A stretch of DNA of 64,000 nucleotides from Massilia sp. CFBP 13721 (GTDB taxonomy: Bacteria; Pseudomonadota; Gammaproteobacteria; Burkholderiales; Burkholderiaceae_D), in NCBI RefSeq assembly GCF_014842025.1, contig NZ_JACYUY010000001.1:166819-230818 (forward strand), in the 5' to 3' direction. Below are positions 7,701 to 16,060 of this stretch, piece after piece. The notes under the pieces were generated by a model that was given only the letters and a program-made list of their open reading frames with translations, was not told the DNA's origin and did no database searches. A program made the position numbers and the translations under genes. Within the stretch, counting starts at the first letter, position 1. The number at the start of each line of letters is the position of its first letter.

Positions 7701-9364
7701 GCCGCCTGAACGACCTGCACGGGGGCGCCGACAGTACCGGTCTGGACGCCGCCCTGGCTGCGATGGCCGCCGTGGTGGGCGCCGCCAACGTGCTCGCCGA
7801 CGGCGCCACGCGCGAACGCTATGCACGCAGCACGGCGGCGCGTCCGGTGCACCCGCTGGCCCTGGTGCGCCCGGCAAACGCCGACGAGGTGGCGCAATTG
7901 GTCAAGATCGCCGCCGGTGCGGGCGTTGCCGTCTACCCGATCAGCACCGGCAAGAACTGGGGCTATGGCGACGCCTGCGCGGTCGGCGCCGGCCAGGTGA
8001 TCCTCGACCTGTCGCGCATGAACCGCATCATCCACGTCGACCCGGAACTGGCGTATGCGGTGATCGAACCGGGCGTGACCCAGCGCCAGCTGTCGGACCA
8101 CCTGCTGCAGCGCGGCTATCCGCTCTGGGCCGACTGCACCGGCGCCGGGCCGGACACGAGCTACATCGGCAACATCATGGAGCGCGGTTTCGGCCATTCG
8201 CCCTACGGCAACCGCCTGCAGCACGTGGCCGGCATGCAGGTGGTGCTGGCCAGCGGCGAACTGCTCGAAACCGGCTTCGGCCACTATCGCCAGGCGCGCG
8301 CGGCGCACCTGTTCCCGTATGGCGTCGGCCCCTTCCTGGACGGCCTGTTCACCCAGTCGAACATGGGGATCGTCACGCGCCTGGGCATCTGGCTGATGCC
8401 GCAAGCCGAATGCGTGAACCACTTCCTGTGCAGCGTCCCGGCGCATGCCGACATCGCCGACGTGGTCGACGCCCTGCGGCCGCTGCGCCTGGACGGCACC
8501 CTGCGCAGCATCCTGCACATCGGAAACGACATGCGCGTCTTTTCCGGTTCCGGCGCCTTTCCGCGCGCGGCCGTGCCACAGGGTGCGCGCCTGCCCGAGG
8601 CGCTGCGCCAGCAGATGCGCGCCAAGGGCGGCGTGGGCGCCTGGACCGTGTCCGGCGCGCTCTACGGCTCGCACGCCCAGGTGGCGGCGGCGCGCGCTGC
8701 CGTGCGGCGCGCGCTGCGCGGCACCAAAGGGCGCACGCGTTTCGTGAGCGAACGCAGCCTGCGCGCCGGCGCCTTTGCCGCGCGCCTGCTCGGCAATACC
8801 GAGGCGGGAAAACGCCTGCGCACCCGGGTTGCGCTGGGCGAGTCGCTGTTCGCGATGAACCGCGGCGTACCCGACGGCCGCTTCCTGTCCGGTGCTTACT
8901 GGCGCCGCCGCGGCGGCGTACCGGTCACCTTTCCGGTCCAGGCCAATCCGGCGCAGGACAATTGCGGCTTGCTGTGGGTGTCTCCGGTACTGCCGCTGCG
9001 CGGCGCCGACATGCTGGCCGTGCACGAACTGGCCCGGGCCAGCTTCGACAAATACGGCTTCGACCTGTTCGCCACCTTCAGCATGATCAACGAGCGCGCG
9101 CTCGGCGGCGTGTTGACGGTGGCCTACGACAAGGACGACCCGGACGAGGCGGCCCGTGCGCGCGCCTGCCACGACGAGGTGTTCGCCACCATGTTCGAGG
9201 CCGGCTACATTCCTTACCGCGTCGGCAACCATGCGATGGGCCGGCTCGATCCGCAGGGCGACAGCTACTGGCGCACGGTGGGCGCCATCAAGGCGGCGCT
9301 CGACCCGGCCGGCATCCTGGCGCCGGGACGCTACCAGCCGGACGTGGCCCCGGGATTGATATAA
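7697..9364 (+). CDS. FAD-linked oxidoreductase, vanillyl-alcohol oxidase / 4-cresol dehydrogenase type
   Basis: A 555-residue flavoprotein of the VAO/PCMH superfamily. The FAD domain shows PISTGKNWGYGD (about 80-91), the beta-strand ILDLSRMNRI and the pyrophosphate-contact loop GPDTSYIGNIMERGFGHSPY (about 151-170). The C-terminal cap ends with AALDPAGILAPGRYQP, the usual end of 4-cresol dehydrogenase-type proteins. Characterised relatives oxidise para-alkyl phenols by hydride abstraction. It overlaps the FeeM-like gene by four bases. N-acyl-tyrosine is itself a para-alkyl phenol, so oxidation or desaturation of that product is the simplest inference. No signal peptide is visible, so a cytoplasmic location is likely. 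Confidence 0.82.
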   Translation: MSRLNDLHGGADSTGLDAALAAMAAVVGAANVLADGATRERYARSTAARPVHPLALVRPANADEVAQLVKIAAGAGVAVYPISTGKNWGYGDACAVGAGQVILDLSRMNRIIHVDPELAYAVIEPGVTQRQLSDHLLQRGYPLWADCTGAGPDTSYIGNIMERGFGHSPYGNRLQHVAGMQVVLASGELLETGFGHYRQARAAHLFPYGVGPFLDGLFTQSNMGIVTRLGIWLMPQAECVNHFLCSVPAHADIADVVDALRPLRLDGTLRSILHIGNDMRVFSGSGAFPRAAVPQGARLPEALRQQMRAKGGVGAWTVSGALYGSHAQVAAARAAVRRALRGTKGRTRFVSERSLRAGAFAARLLGNTEAGKRLRTRVALGESLFAMNRGVPDGRFLSGAYWRRRGGVPVTFPVQANPAQDNCGLLWVSPVLPLRGADMLAVHELARASFDKYGFDLFATFSMINERALGGVLTVAYDKDDPDEAARARACHDEVFATMFEAGYIPYRVGNHAMGRLDPQGDSYWRTVGAIKAALDPAGILAPGRYQPDVAPGLI

Positions 9365-9466
9365 GGGAGAATGCCGCGCGCTGCGTGTGGCAGCGTTCGG
9401 CGCCGCACGGAACGCGGCGCCAGCTCGGCTTAGGATGGCGGTTCACTTAATATCCAAGGAAACGCC

Positions 9467-9976
9467 ATGTCCATGACGAACGCTTCGGCACAAGCGGCCG
9501 CGCTGGCGGACAAGATCCGCTCGATGCGCTTTGCAATGTTTACCACCGTCGACGAGCACGGCCACCTGATCAGCCACCCGATGACCAACCAGGAGACCGA
9601 CGAGCAGGGCGGCCTCTGGTTCTACACTTCGATCCATGCGCCGCTGTGGCAGAACATCGCCCTGCAGCCGGAAGTGAACGTCAGCTTCGCCCAGCCGGAC
9701 GACAGCCTGTACGTCTCGATCAGCGGCACCGCCGAGCGCGTGGTCGACCGTGAACGCATCCGCGCGCTGTGGAACCCGATGGTGCAGGCCTGGTTCCCGC
9801 ACGGCCCGGACGACGAACACGTGGTGCTGGTACGCGTCGCCCCGCACAGCGCCGAATACTGGGATTCGAACGACAGCAAGATGGTGCGCCTGTTCCAGAT
9901 GGCCAAGGCCGCCATGACGGGCACGACGCCGGACGTCGATCCGGGCGAACACGGCACGATCAGGCTCGATAATTAA
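9467..9976 (+). CDS. Pyridoxamine 5'-phosphate oxidase-family protein (general stress protein type)
   Basis: A 169-residue split-barrel flavin-binding protein. The pattern IRSMRFAMFTTVDEHGHLIS, then the LWFYTSIHAPLWQNI strand, then VNVSFAQPDDSLYVSISGTA, matches the general-stress-protein-26 branch of PNPOx-like proteins. These bind FMN/FAD or heme and reduce small molecules; the substrate is unknown. Start ATG at 9467 has a clear CCAAGGAAA ribosome site. It stands alone between the VAO-type gene and a convergent low-complexity gene, followed by a strong hairpin. Confidence 0.85.
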   Translation: MSMTNASAQAAALADKIRSMRFAMFTTVDEHGHLISHPMTNQETDEQGGLWFYTSIHAPLWQNIALQPEVNVSFAQPDDSLYVSISGTAERVVDRERIRALWNPMVQAWFPHGPDDEHVVLVRVAPHSAEYWDSNDSKMVRLFQMAKAAMTGTTPDVDPGEHGTIRLDN

Positions 9977-9986
9977 GTAAGGCCTT

Positions 9987-10010
9987 GCGGCGGCCAGCGA
10001 TGGCCGCCGC
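9987..10010. terminator. GC-rich hairpin between convergent genes
   Basis: A perfect 10-bp stem (GCGGCGGCCA and its complement) closed by a GCGA tetraloop, eleven bases after the stop codon of the PNPOx-family gene and before the convergent gene end at 10022. There is no T-tract, so it would act as a weak or factor-assisted terminator in both directions. Confidence 0.5.
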
Positions 10011-10021
10011 TGCCGCCGCCA

Positions 10022-10399
10022 TCAAGGCTGGGGCGGTAAATCTTCCTGCGACTGGTTGGCGCCGGACTCGCGCGATCCGATGCCGGTGCCGGTGCCGCCC
10101 GCCTGCTGCGAGGTGGTGTCGAGGTGGCCGCGCGCGCCAGTCTGCACGGCGCTGTCCTGTGCCTCCGGCGGCTGTTCGGGGGCGGCGGCGCTGCCTGCCG
10201 GCGTCGTGCCAGGAGCCGCATCCGCTTCGCCCGTACTATGGGTCAGCTGGGCGCCGCCGCTGCCGCCGGTTTCCTGCTGGGTTTCGTGGCTGGGCGTGGC
10301 GCCGGCCTGGCCGCTGGTGGTGCCGCCGATGCCTACCGAGGTCGAGGCCGATGTCGTGGCCGTGGTCGAGGCCGATTCGTTCGAAGGATTTGTCGCCAT
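10022..10399 (-). CDS. Hypothetical low-complexity Thr/Gly/Ala/Gln-rich protein
   Basis: A 125-residue protein starting MATNPSNESAST, made almost wholly of Ala, Gly, Thr, Ser, Gln and Glu with no hydrophobic core, signal peptide or known domain; it should be intrinsically disordered and very soluble. The ATG at 10399 is chosen because AGGAGAGCACC precedes it. Composition recalls small hydrophilic stress proteins, but nothing specific supports a function. No partner gene is apparent. Confidence 0.55.
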   Translation of the reverse strand: MATNPSNESASTTATTSASTSVGIGGTTSGQAGATPSHETQQETGGSGGAQLTHSTGEADAAPGTTPAGSAAAPEQPPEAQDSAVQTGARGHLDTTSQQAGGTGTGIGSRESGANQSQEDLPPQP

Positions 10400-10634
10400 G
10401 GTGCTCTCCTGTTGATGCGTGATCAGTGAGCCGATTATGCCTGCGGCCTTTTTCCGCACCATCGGTGCGGGCAGCGCGTCGCTGTAGGACGGCAGCCCAT
10501 CGTGTGCCGCCCTCCCTGGTTTACCCGCTGCGCATGGGAACCATGCACGCTGCCTGAAACGCCAAAAGACTTCGGCCCGGCATCAAGCCAGGGCGCTTCG
10601 CCTCGTGTATTGTTGCAGCTGAGAACAAATCAGC

Positions 10635-13139
10635 GTGAGTGCCGAGGAGACTGCCCATGACCGCTTTATTGTCCACATTCTCGCCCGCTTGCCGCCCGCA
10701 TTGCAGCCCACCTCAGCGACGATCCACGAAGCCATCATCATCGGCGCCGGTTTCGGCGGCATCTGCATGGGCGTGGCGCTGCGCCGCGCGGGCGTCGACA
10801 ACTTCCTGATCCTGGAAAAGAGCGCCGACCTGGGTGGCGTCTGGCGCGACAATACCTATCCCGGCGCCGCCTGCGACGTGCCCTCGCACCTGTACTCGTT
10901 TTCGTTCGCGCCCAACCCTGACTGGTCGCATACCTTTGCCGGCCAGGCCGAGATCCACGCCTACCTGCACGATTGCGTGCGCCGCTTCGCCCTGGCCAGT
11001 CACATTCGCACTGGCTGCATCGTGCAGGGCGCCGGCTACGACGAGACGCGCGCACTGTGGGAGGTGCAGCTTGGAAGCGGCGAGCGCCTGCTGGCGCATT
11101 TGCTGGTCAGCGCCGCCGGCCTGCTGGGCCGGCCCGTGCCGCCGCGGTTTCCCGGCATCGAGGTGTTTCGCGGCCACGCCTTTCACTCGGCCCAGTGGGA
11201 CCACACGTGTACGCTGGCCGGCAAACGGATCGGGGTGATCGGCACCGGCGCCTCGGCGGCGCAGTTCATTCCCGTCGTCGCGCGCCAGGCAGCCCACCTG
11301 ACCGTTTTCCAGCGCTCGGCCGCGTATATCAAGGCGCGCGCCGACCGGCCATACCCGCACTGGCAACAGCAGCTGTTTCGGCGCCTGCCGATCCTGATGC
11401 GCCTGCACCGCGCCTTTATCTATGCCAAATACGAAACCCGGGCGCTGGCCTTCACGCGCATGAAAAGCATGATGTGGCTGGCTGTCGGCAAGCCGTTCCA
11501 GGCCATGCTGGCGCGCGAGGTGCTGGATCCCGCCTTGCGCGCGCGCCTGACGCCGGACTACCCGATCGGCTGCAAACGCATCCTGCTCAGCGACGATTAC
11601 CTGGCCGTCTTCGCCCGCCCCGCGGTGCGCCTGGTCACCGAGGCCATCGCCCGCGTCACGCCCACCGGCATCGAGACCGCCGACGGCGAGCGGCACGAAC
11701 TCGACGTCATCATCTACGGCACCGGCTTTGCCGCCACCGACTTCCTGGCGCCGCTGGCGATCCGCGGGCGGGGCGGGCGCCTGTTGCACGATGCCTGGCA
11801 GGGCGGCGCCGAAGCCTATCTCGGCATGACGGTGCCGGGCTTTCCGAATTTTTTCATGCTGTACGGGCCGAACACGAACCTGGGCCACAATTCCATCGTC
11901 TACATGCTGGAGAGCCAGGTCGGGCACATCATGCGCTGCCGCCGCGCGCTGCGGGCGGCGGGTGCGGCTGCGATCGAAGTCGAGGCCATGCCGCACGCCC
12001 GTTTCAGTGCCATGCTGCGGCGGCGCCTGGGTGCCACGGTCTGGCAGGGCTGCCGCAGCTGGTATCTCGACCGCCACGGCCGCAACAGCGCCAACTGGCC
12101 CGGCTTCACGTTCACTTACCGCTTCCTGACGCGCCATGCCAGCCTGCTCGCCTACCGGTTTACCACGCCCCTCGCGGGCCATCCGGACGGCGTCGAGGTC
12201 GCCGCACCGTGCGCGCTGTCCGAACGCGGTGCGGCCGCCTTCCAGCGCGCCTTCCTGCGCACCTGCTTCAAACCTTTCATCGGCCCGCCGTTCAGCGCAA
12301 GGACGCAGCGCCGCATCGTCGCGATGCTGGCGCCGCTGATGCCCGGCGTGGGCGGCGTCGGCTACCGCCGGGTGCAGGTGGGCGCACTCGGCGTGGAAGT
12401 CGTGACGCCCGCAGTAACAGGCGAGGGCGCGATCCTGTACCTGCACGGCGGCGCCTTCTGCCTGGGCAGCCCGCGGACGCACCGCAGCATCACCACGCGC
12501 CTGGCGCGCGCGGCCGGGGTGCCGGTCTGGGTGCCCGACTACCGTCTCGCCCCCGAACATCCTTACCCGGCGGCGCTCGAGGATGCGCTGGCCTGCCACG
12601 CCGCCATGCTGGCCGCCGGCATCCCGGCCGCGCGCATCGTGCTGGCCGGCGATTCGGCCGGCGCATCGCTGGCGCTGGCGGCCGCCATCAGGCTGCGCGA
12701 CAGCGGCACGCCGATGCCGGCCGCGCTAGCGCTGATCTCGCCGCTGACGCAATTGCCGCCCGCCGAACACCCCGCCAACGCGGCGGCCGATCCGATGGTG
12801 CGCGCCGCATGGGCCCGGCAAGGCGCCGCCTGGTACGCCTGCCCGCCGGAAGCCGGCGTCCACCAGCCGCTGCGCTGCGACCTGCGCGGGCTGCCGCCGA
12901 TGCTGGTGCAGGTGGGCGACCAGGAAATCCTGCTGCCCGATTCGCTACGCCTGGCCGAACATGCCGCCGCCTGCGGCGCGCCGTGCCGGTTTGAACTCCA
13001 CCGCGCGCGCTGGCACGTCTTCCACCTGCAGGCGTTTTACCTGCGCTCGGCGGCGAACGCCATCGGCGCGCTCGGCCAGTTCGCGCGCGAGCAGATCGGG
13101 GCGGCGCAGGCGGCAAGCAGCGAAGCGGCCCGGTCTTGA
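10635..13139 (+). CDS. Baeyer-Villiger-type flavin monooxygenase fused to an HSL-family esterase
   Basis: An 834-residue fusion. Residues 30-500 are a class B flavoprotein monooxygenase: FAD Rossmann motif IIIGAGFGGICMG (about 33-45), the Baeyer-Villiger fingerprint FRGHAFHSAQWD (178-189), the NADPH Rossmann motif GVIGTGASAAQF (about 200) and YGTGFAATDF (about 361). Residues 560-820 are an alpha/beta hydrolase of the hormone-sensitive-lipase family: HGGAF (604-608), nucleophile GDSAG (672-676), VGDQEILLPDS for the acid and RWHVFHL for the histidine. Such a protein could oxidise a ketone to an ester and then hydrolyse it in one polypeptide. The start is taken as GTG 10635, since no in-frame ATG precedes the Rossmann motif; a weak ribosome site leaves this uncertain. 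Cytoplasmic. Confidence 0.87.
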   Translation: MSAEETAHDRFIVHILARLPPALQPTSATIHEAIIIGAGFGGICMGVALRRAGVDNFLILEKSADLGGVWRDNTYPGAACDVPSHLYSFSFAPNPDWSHTFAGQAEIHAYLHDCVRRFALASHIRTGCIVQGAGYDETRALWEVQLGSGERLLAHLLVSAAGLLGRPVPPRFPGIEVFRGHAFHSAQWDHTCTLAGKRIGVIGTGASAAQFIPVVARQAAHLTVFQRSAAYIKARADRPYPHWQQQLFRRLPILMRLHRAFIYAKYETRALAFTRMKSMMWLAVGKPFQAMLAREVLDPALRARLTPDYPIGCKRILLSDDYLAVFARPAVRLVTEAIARVTPTGIETADGERHELDVIIYGTGFAATDFLAPLAIRGRGGRLLHDAWQGGAEAYLGMTVPGFPNFFMLYGPNTNLGHNSIVYMLESQVGHIMRCRRALRAAGAAAIEVEAMPHARFSAMLRRRLGATVWQGCRSWYLDRHGRNSANWPGFTFTYRFLTRHASLLAYRFTTPLAGHPDGVEVAAPCALSERGAAAFQRAFLRTCFKPFIGPPFSARTQRRIVAMLAPLMPGVGGVGYRRVQVGALGVEVVTPAVTGEGAILYLHGGAFCLGSPRTHRSITTRLARAAGVPVWVPDYRLAPEHPYPAALEDALACHAAMLAAGIPAARIVLAGDSAGASLALAAAIRLRDSGTPMPAALALISPLTQLPPAEHPANAAADPMVRAAWARQGAAWYACPPEAGVHQPLRCDLRGLPPMLVQVGDQEILLPDSLRLAEHAAACGAPCRFELHRARWHVFHLQAFYLRSAANAIGALGQFAREQIGAAQAASSEAARS

Positions 13140-13165
13140 ACAGCGAAGGTGGCGCACAATACGCC

Positions 13166-13531
13166 ATGTTCTACGCCGCCGCAGCCACGCTCGTCCTCCT
13201 CGCCCACCTCGGCTTCGTGCTGTTCGTCGTGTTCGGCGCGGCGCTGGTGCCGCGCTGGCCGCGCCTGATCTGGCTGCACCTGCCGGCGGCCGCCTGGGGC
13301 ATCTTCGTCGAAGTCAGCGGGCGCGGCTGCCCCCTGACCGCGCTGGAAAACCTGCTGCGCCTGCGCGCCGGCCTGGGCGGCTACGCCGGAGGCTTCATCG
13401 AGCACCATATCCTGTGGCTGCTGTACCCGGACGGCCTCACGCGCGAGATCCAGTTCATGCTGGCCGCCCTGGTCGGCGCCGTGAATCTCGTGCTGTACGC
13501 ACGGGTTTGGCGCCGCCGCACCCAAAAATAA
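13166..13531 (+). CDS. DUF2784 membrane protein
   Basis: A 121-residue integral membrane protein of the DUF2784 family. It has an N-terminal helix (LVLLAHLGFVLFVVFGAAL), a second around LIWLHLPAAAWGIFVEVSG, then the family-typical CPLTALENLLR and a final helix near FMLAALVGAVNLVLYARVW. GFIEHHILWLLYP matches the conserved His-containing loop. ATG 13166 fits the usual family N-terminus; a TTG at 13136 overlapping the upstream stop is an alternative. Function unknown. Confidence 0.8.
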   Translation: MFYAAAATLVLLAHLGFVLFVVFGAALVPRWPRLIWLHLPAAAWGIFVEVSGRGCPLTALENLLRLRAGLGGYAGGFIEHHILWLLYPDGLTREIQFMLAALVGAVNLVLYARVWRRRTQK

Positions 13532-13532
13532 A

Positions 13533-13540
13533 GGGGAGGG
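13533..13540 (+). promoter_or_regulatory. KOPS-type octamer (GGGGAGGG)
   Basis: Matches the FtsK-orienting polar sequence GGGNAGGG on the + strand, pointing right, towards dif at 19465. One of four on this side, all in this orientation. Confidence 0.45.
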
Positions 13541-13680
13541 CGTCCGGTTGGCGCGGCCAGCGCTTGCTCAACAGGGGTTGCCGGAGCAATAATGCAATGT
13601 GCTGGCTGATTGTGATCGCTTTTCGCACGCGCGTGCCGCTTATAAGGACACGCCGCGCTGCGGACATGGCGAGTCGATTC

Positions 13681-13774
13681 GCGCCTGGCGATGTCTCCGG
13701 ATATCACCAGGCGCTTTCCCTCGTGGTGACTACCGGACCTGCCTGTTTGCCTTCAAGGCAAGCGGGCCGGTTCG
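13681..13774 (+). ncRNA. Structured 5' leader upstream of the amino-acid permease (candidate cis-regulatory RNA)
   Basis: Two stacked stem-loops lie in the 354-base gap before the permease. The first pairs 13681-13692 with 13703-13714 (GCGCCTGGCGAT with ATCACCAGGCGC, one mismatch). The second has a perfect 7-bp stem TTGCCTT/AAGGCAA at 13747-13761 inside a longer GC-rich stem involving ACCGGACCTG and CGGGCCGGT. No U-tract follows. I could not match it to a riboswitch class I know; it may control translation of the permease. Confidence 0.35.
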
Positions 13775-13885
13775 TGTATGCGTAACATTCGCCGGCGATA
13801 CAGCGGAAAAGACAGCGGAAAGGCATTCGGCACGTACCGGTGGCTTCCGACAGGAGACAGACAATGCATAACAGGAGAGCACGTA

Positions 13886-15283
13886 GTGAGTCTTTTTAGA
13901 ACGAAAAACCTCGATACCATGGTGGCGGACAGCCGCACCCCTGGCGGACTGAAAAAGGTCCTCGGACCGATGGACCTGATCCTGATGGGTATCGGGGCGA
14001 TTGTCGGCACGGGCATCTTCGTGTTGACCGGTACCGGCGCCGTCACGGCCGGGCCAGCATTGACCCTGTCCTTCATCATCGCCGCCGTGGCCTGCGGTTT
14101 CGCCGCGCTCTGCTACGCCGAATTCGCGTCGAGCGTGCCGGTGGCCGGTTCGATCTACACCTATTCCTACGTCACCCTGGGCGAACTCGTGGCCTGGATG
14201 ATCGGCTGGGACCTGCTGCTCGAATACGGCCTGGCCACGTCCACCGTGGCGGTCGGCTGGTCGGGCTACTTCCAGTCGCTGCTCAAGGGCATCGGCGTCG
14301 TCCTGCCGGAAGCCTTGCGCGCCGCCCCCGGCGCCATTCCCGGCGTCGACACGGTGTTCAACCTGCCGGCCTTCCTGATCATGATCCTGCTGACCTTCAT
14401 GCTCTCGCTGGGCGTGCGCGAGTCGGCCCGCGTCAATAACATCATGGTGCTGATCAAGACCGGCGTCGTGCTGCTGTTCATCTTCGTCGGCGTGAATTAC
14501 GTCAAGCCTGAAAACTGGCAGCCCTTCATGCCCTTCGGTGCCGGCAGCGTGATGAGCGCCGCGGCCCTGGTGTTCTTCGCCTTCATCGGCTTCGACGCCG
14601 TTACCTCCGCCGCGGAAGAAGTCAAGAATCCGAGCAAGGACCTGCCGATCGGTATCATCGGTTCGCTGGCCGTCTGCACCATCCTGTACGTGGCGGTCGC
14701 CGCCATCATGACCGGCATCGTCCCGTTCATGAACTTCAAGGGCGTCGATCACCCGGTCTCGCTGGCGCTGCAGTATGCCGGCCAGGACTGGGTCGCCGGC
14801 TTCGTCGACCTCGCCGCCATCCTGGGCATGAGCACCGTGATCCTGGTCATGGCTTACGGCCAGACCCGCATTCTGTACGCAATGTCGCGCGACGGCCTGC
14901 TGCCGAAGAAACTCTCGACCGTGCACCCGAAATACGGCACCCCGTACTTCGCCACCTGGCTGGTCGGCATCATCTTCGGCCTGATCGCCGCAGTCGTGCC
15001 GCTGGGCGTGCTGGCCGAACTGGTCAACATCGGCACGCTGGCCGCGTTCTCGCTGGTCTCGCTGGCCGTCATCATCCTGCGCAAGAAGCGTCCGGACCTG
15101 CACCGCGCCTTCCGCTGCCCGGGCGTGCCGGTGGTCCCGGCCCTGGCCATCATCTTCTGCCTGGCGCTGATGTCCTTCCTGAGCTGGCATACCTGGGTCG
15201 CCTTCATCGTCTGGCTGGCGATCGGCCTGGCGGTGTATTTCGGCTACGCCCGTTCGCGCTCGCTGCTGCACAAGCAGGGCTGA
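13886..15283 (+). CDS. APC-superfamily cationic amino-acid permease
   Basis: A 465-residue, roughly 12-helix permease of the amino acid-polyamine-organocation superfamily, closest to the bacterial YhdG/CAT-like group. The first helix contains the substrate-binding unwound segment MGIGAIVGTGIFVLTG; helix 6 contains FFAFIGFDAVTSAAEEVKNP, typical of CAT transporters, followed by MAYGQTRILYAMSRDGLLP. It imports amino acids across the inner membrane by proton or substrate exchange; the specific amino acid is not determinable. GTG at 13886 is chosen because AGGAGAG ends seven bases earlier. Gene ends at a strong terminator. Confidence 0.88.
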   Translation: MSLFRTKNLDTMVADSRTPGGLKKVLGPMDLILMGIGAIVGTGIFVLTGTGAVTAGPALTLSFIIAAVACGFAALCYAEFASSVPVAGSIYTYSYVTLGELVAWMIGWDLLLEYGLATSTVAVGWSGYFQSLLKGIGVVLPEALRAAPGAIPGVDTVFNLPAFLIMILLTFMLSLGVRESARVNNIMVLIKTGVVLLFIFVGVNYVKPENWQPFMPFGAGSVMSAAALVFFAFIGFDAVTSAAEEVKNPSKDLPIGIIGSLAVCTILYVAVAAIMTGIVPFMNFKGVDHPVSLALQYAGQDWVAGFVDLAAILGMSTVILVMAYGQTRILYAMSRDGLLPKKLSTVHPKYGTPYFATWLVGIIFGLIAAVVPLGVLAELVNIGTLAAFSLVSLAVIILRKKRPDLHRAFRCPGVPVVPALAIIFCLALMSFLSWHTWVAFIVWLAIGLAVYFGYARSRSLLHKQG

Positions 15284-15296
15284 GCTCCTGCGGCAT

Positions 15297-15327
15297 AAAA
15301 AAACCTGGCCGCGGCCAGGTTTTTTTG
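15297..15327. terminator. Rho-independent bidirectional terminator
   Basis: A-tract, then a perfect stem AACCTGGCC/GGCCAGGTT around a GC centre, then seven Ts, starting 14 bases past the permease stop. Because it is flanked by As on one side and Ts on the other it can also end transcription of the convergent nicotinamidase gene. Confidence 0.92.
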
Positions 15328-15346
15328 TTTTTGCCCCTAGGGCAAA

Positions 15347-15949
15347 TCAGGCGTGCGCTGCGAGCCCGGCGAATTCGTCGAGACGGGCCACGCGCGCGCC
15401 GAGTCCAGCCATGCGCTCGATCGCGCGTTCGCCGTCGCCAGGCGCAACGTCGACCGCCCGCATCGCTTCCTCGACGATGATCACCTCGAACCCGAGCTCA
15501 CGGGCGTCGAGCACTGTGTTCAGTACGCAGTAATCGGTTGCGAGTCCACCGACGACCACACGGCGCACGCCGCGCCCGCGCAGTTGCTGTGCCAGGTCCG
15601 TACCATTGAATGCAGAGTAGGCGTCGGCGTCCGCCGTGTCCGCCTTGGAAACGACCGTTGTGCCGGCGGGCAGCTTGAGCTCGGCGGAAAACGCCGCCCC
15701 TTCGGTATCGGCCACGCAATGCGGCGGCCACGGCCCGCCGCGCGCGGCGAACGAACAATGGTTGTCGGGATGCCAGTCACGCGAGGCAACCACCGGCAAG
15801 CCCTGGCGGGCGAACAGTTCCGTGAGGCGGTTGATCGGCGCGATCACCTGGTCGCCGTTGGGCACGCCGAGCGCGCCGCCGGGGAGGAAATCAAGCTGCA
15901 TGTCGATGATCAGGAAGGCGTCGCCGGAGTTGAGTTCGATCGGGTTCAT
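15347..15949 (-). CDS. pncA: Nicotinamidase (isochorismatase family)
   Basis: A 200-residue cysteine hydrolase that deamidates nicotinamide to nicotinate in NAD salvage. The catalytic triad is visible: Asp in IIDMQLDFLPGG, Lys in VVSKADTADADAY, and the nucleophile Cys in GGLATDYCVLNT. The metal site DWHPDNHCSF is present. Length and motif order match PncA closely. Convergent with the permease, sharing its terminator, and divergent from the SOS-boxed recombinase gene. Confidence 0.93.
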   Translation of the reverse strand: MNPIELNSGDAFLIIDMQLDFLPGGALGVPNGDQVIAPINRLTELFARQGLPVVASRDWHPDNHCSFAARGGPWPPHCVADTEGAAFSAELKLPAGTTVVSKADTADADAYSAFNGTDLAQQLRGRGVRRVVVGGLATDYCVLNTVLDARELGFEVIIVEEAMRAVDVAPGDGERAIERMAGLGARVARLDEFAGLAAHA

Positions 15950-16025
15950 ATGTTGTCCTATTGAATCATTTGATCGAAACAGGTTAGCACGCTCCGAGCG
16001 CGGGCGCTGCAGGTACGTCGTGCTA

Positions 16026-16045
16026 TACTGTATAAAAACACAGTA
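16026..16045. promoter_or_regulatory. LexA (SOS) box upstream of a tyrosine recombinase
   Basis: TACTGTATAAAAACACAGTA matches the E. coli-type LexA consensus (TACTG, ten AT-rich bases, CAGTA) at all ten outer positions, and contains the core CTGT-N8-ACAG. It overlaps a TATACT -10 hexamer (16024-16029) and ends 15 bases before the ATG at 16061, as expected for direct LexA repression. No clear -35 box was found. Confidence 0.85.
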
Positions 16046-16060
16046 TTACATGAGGACAAT

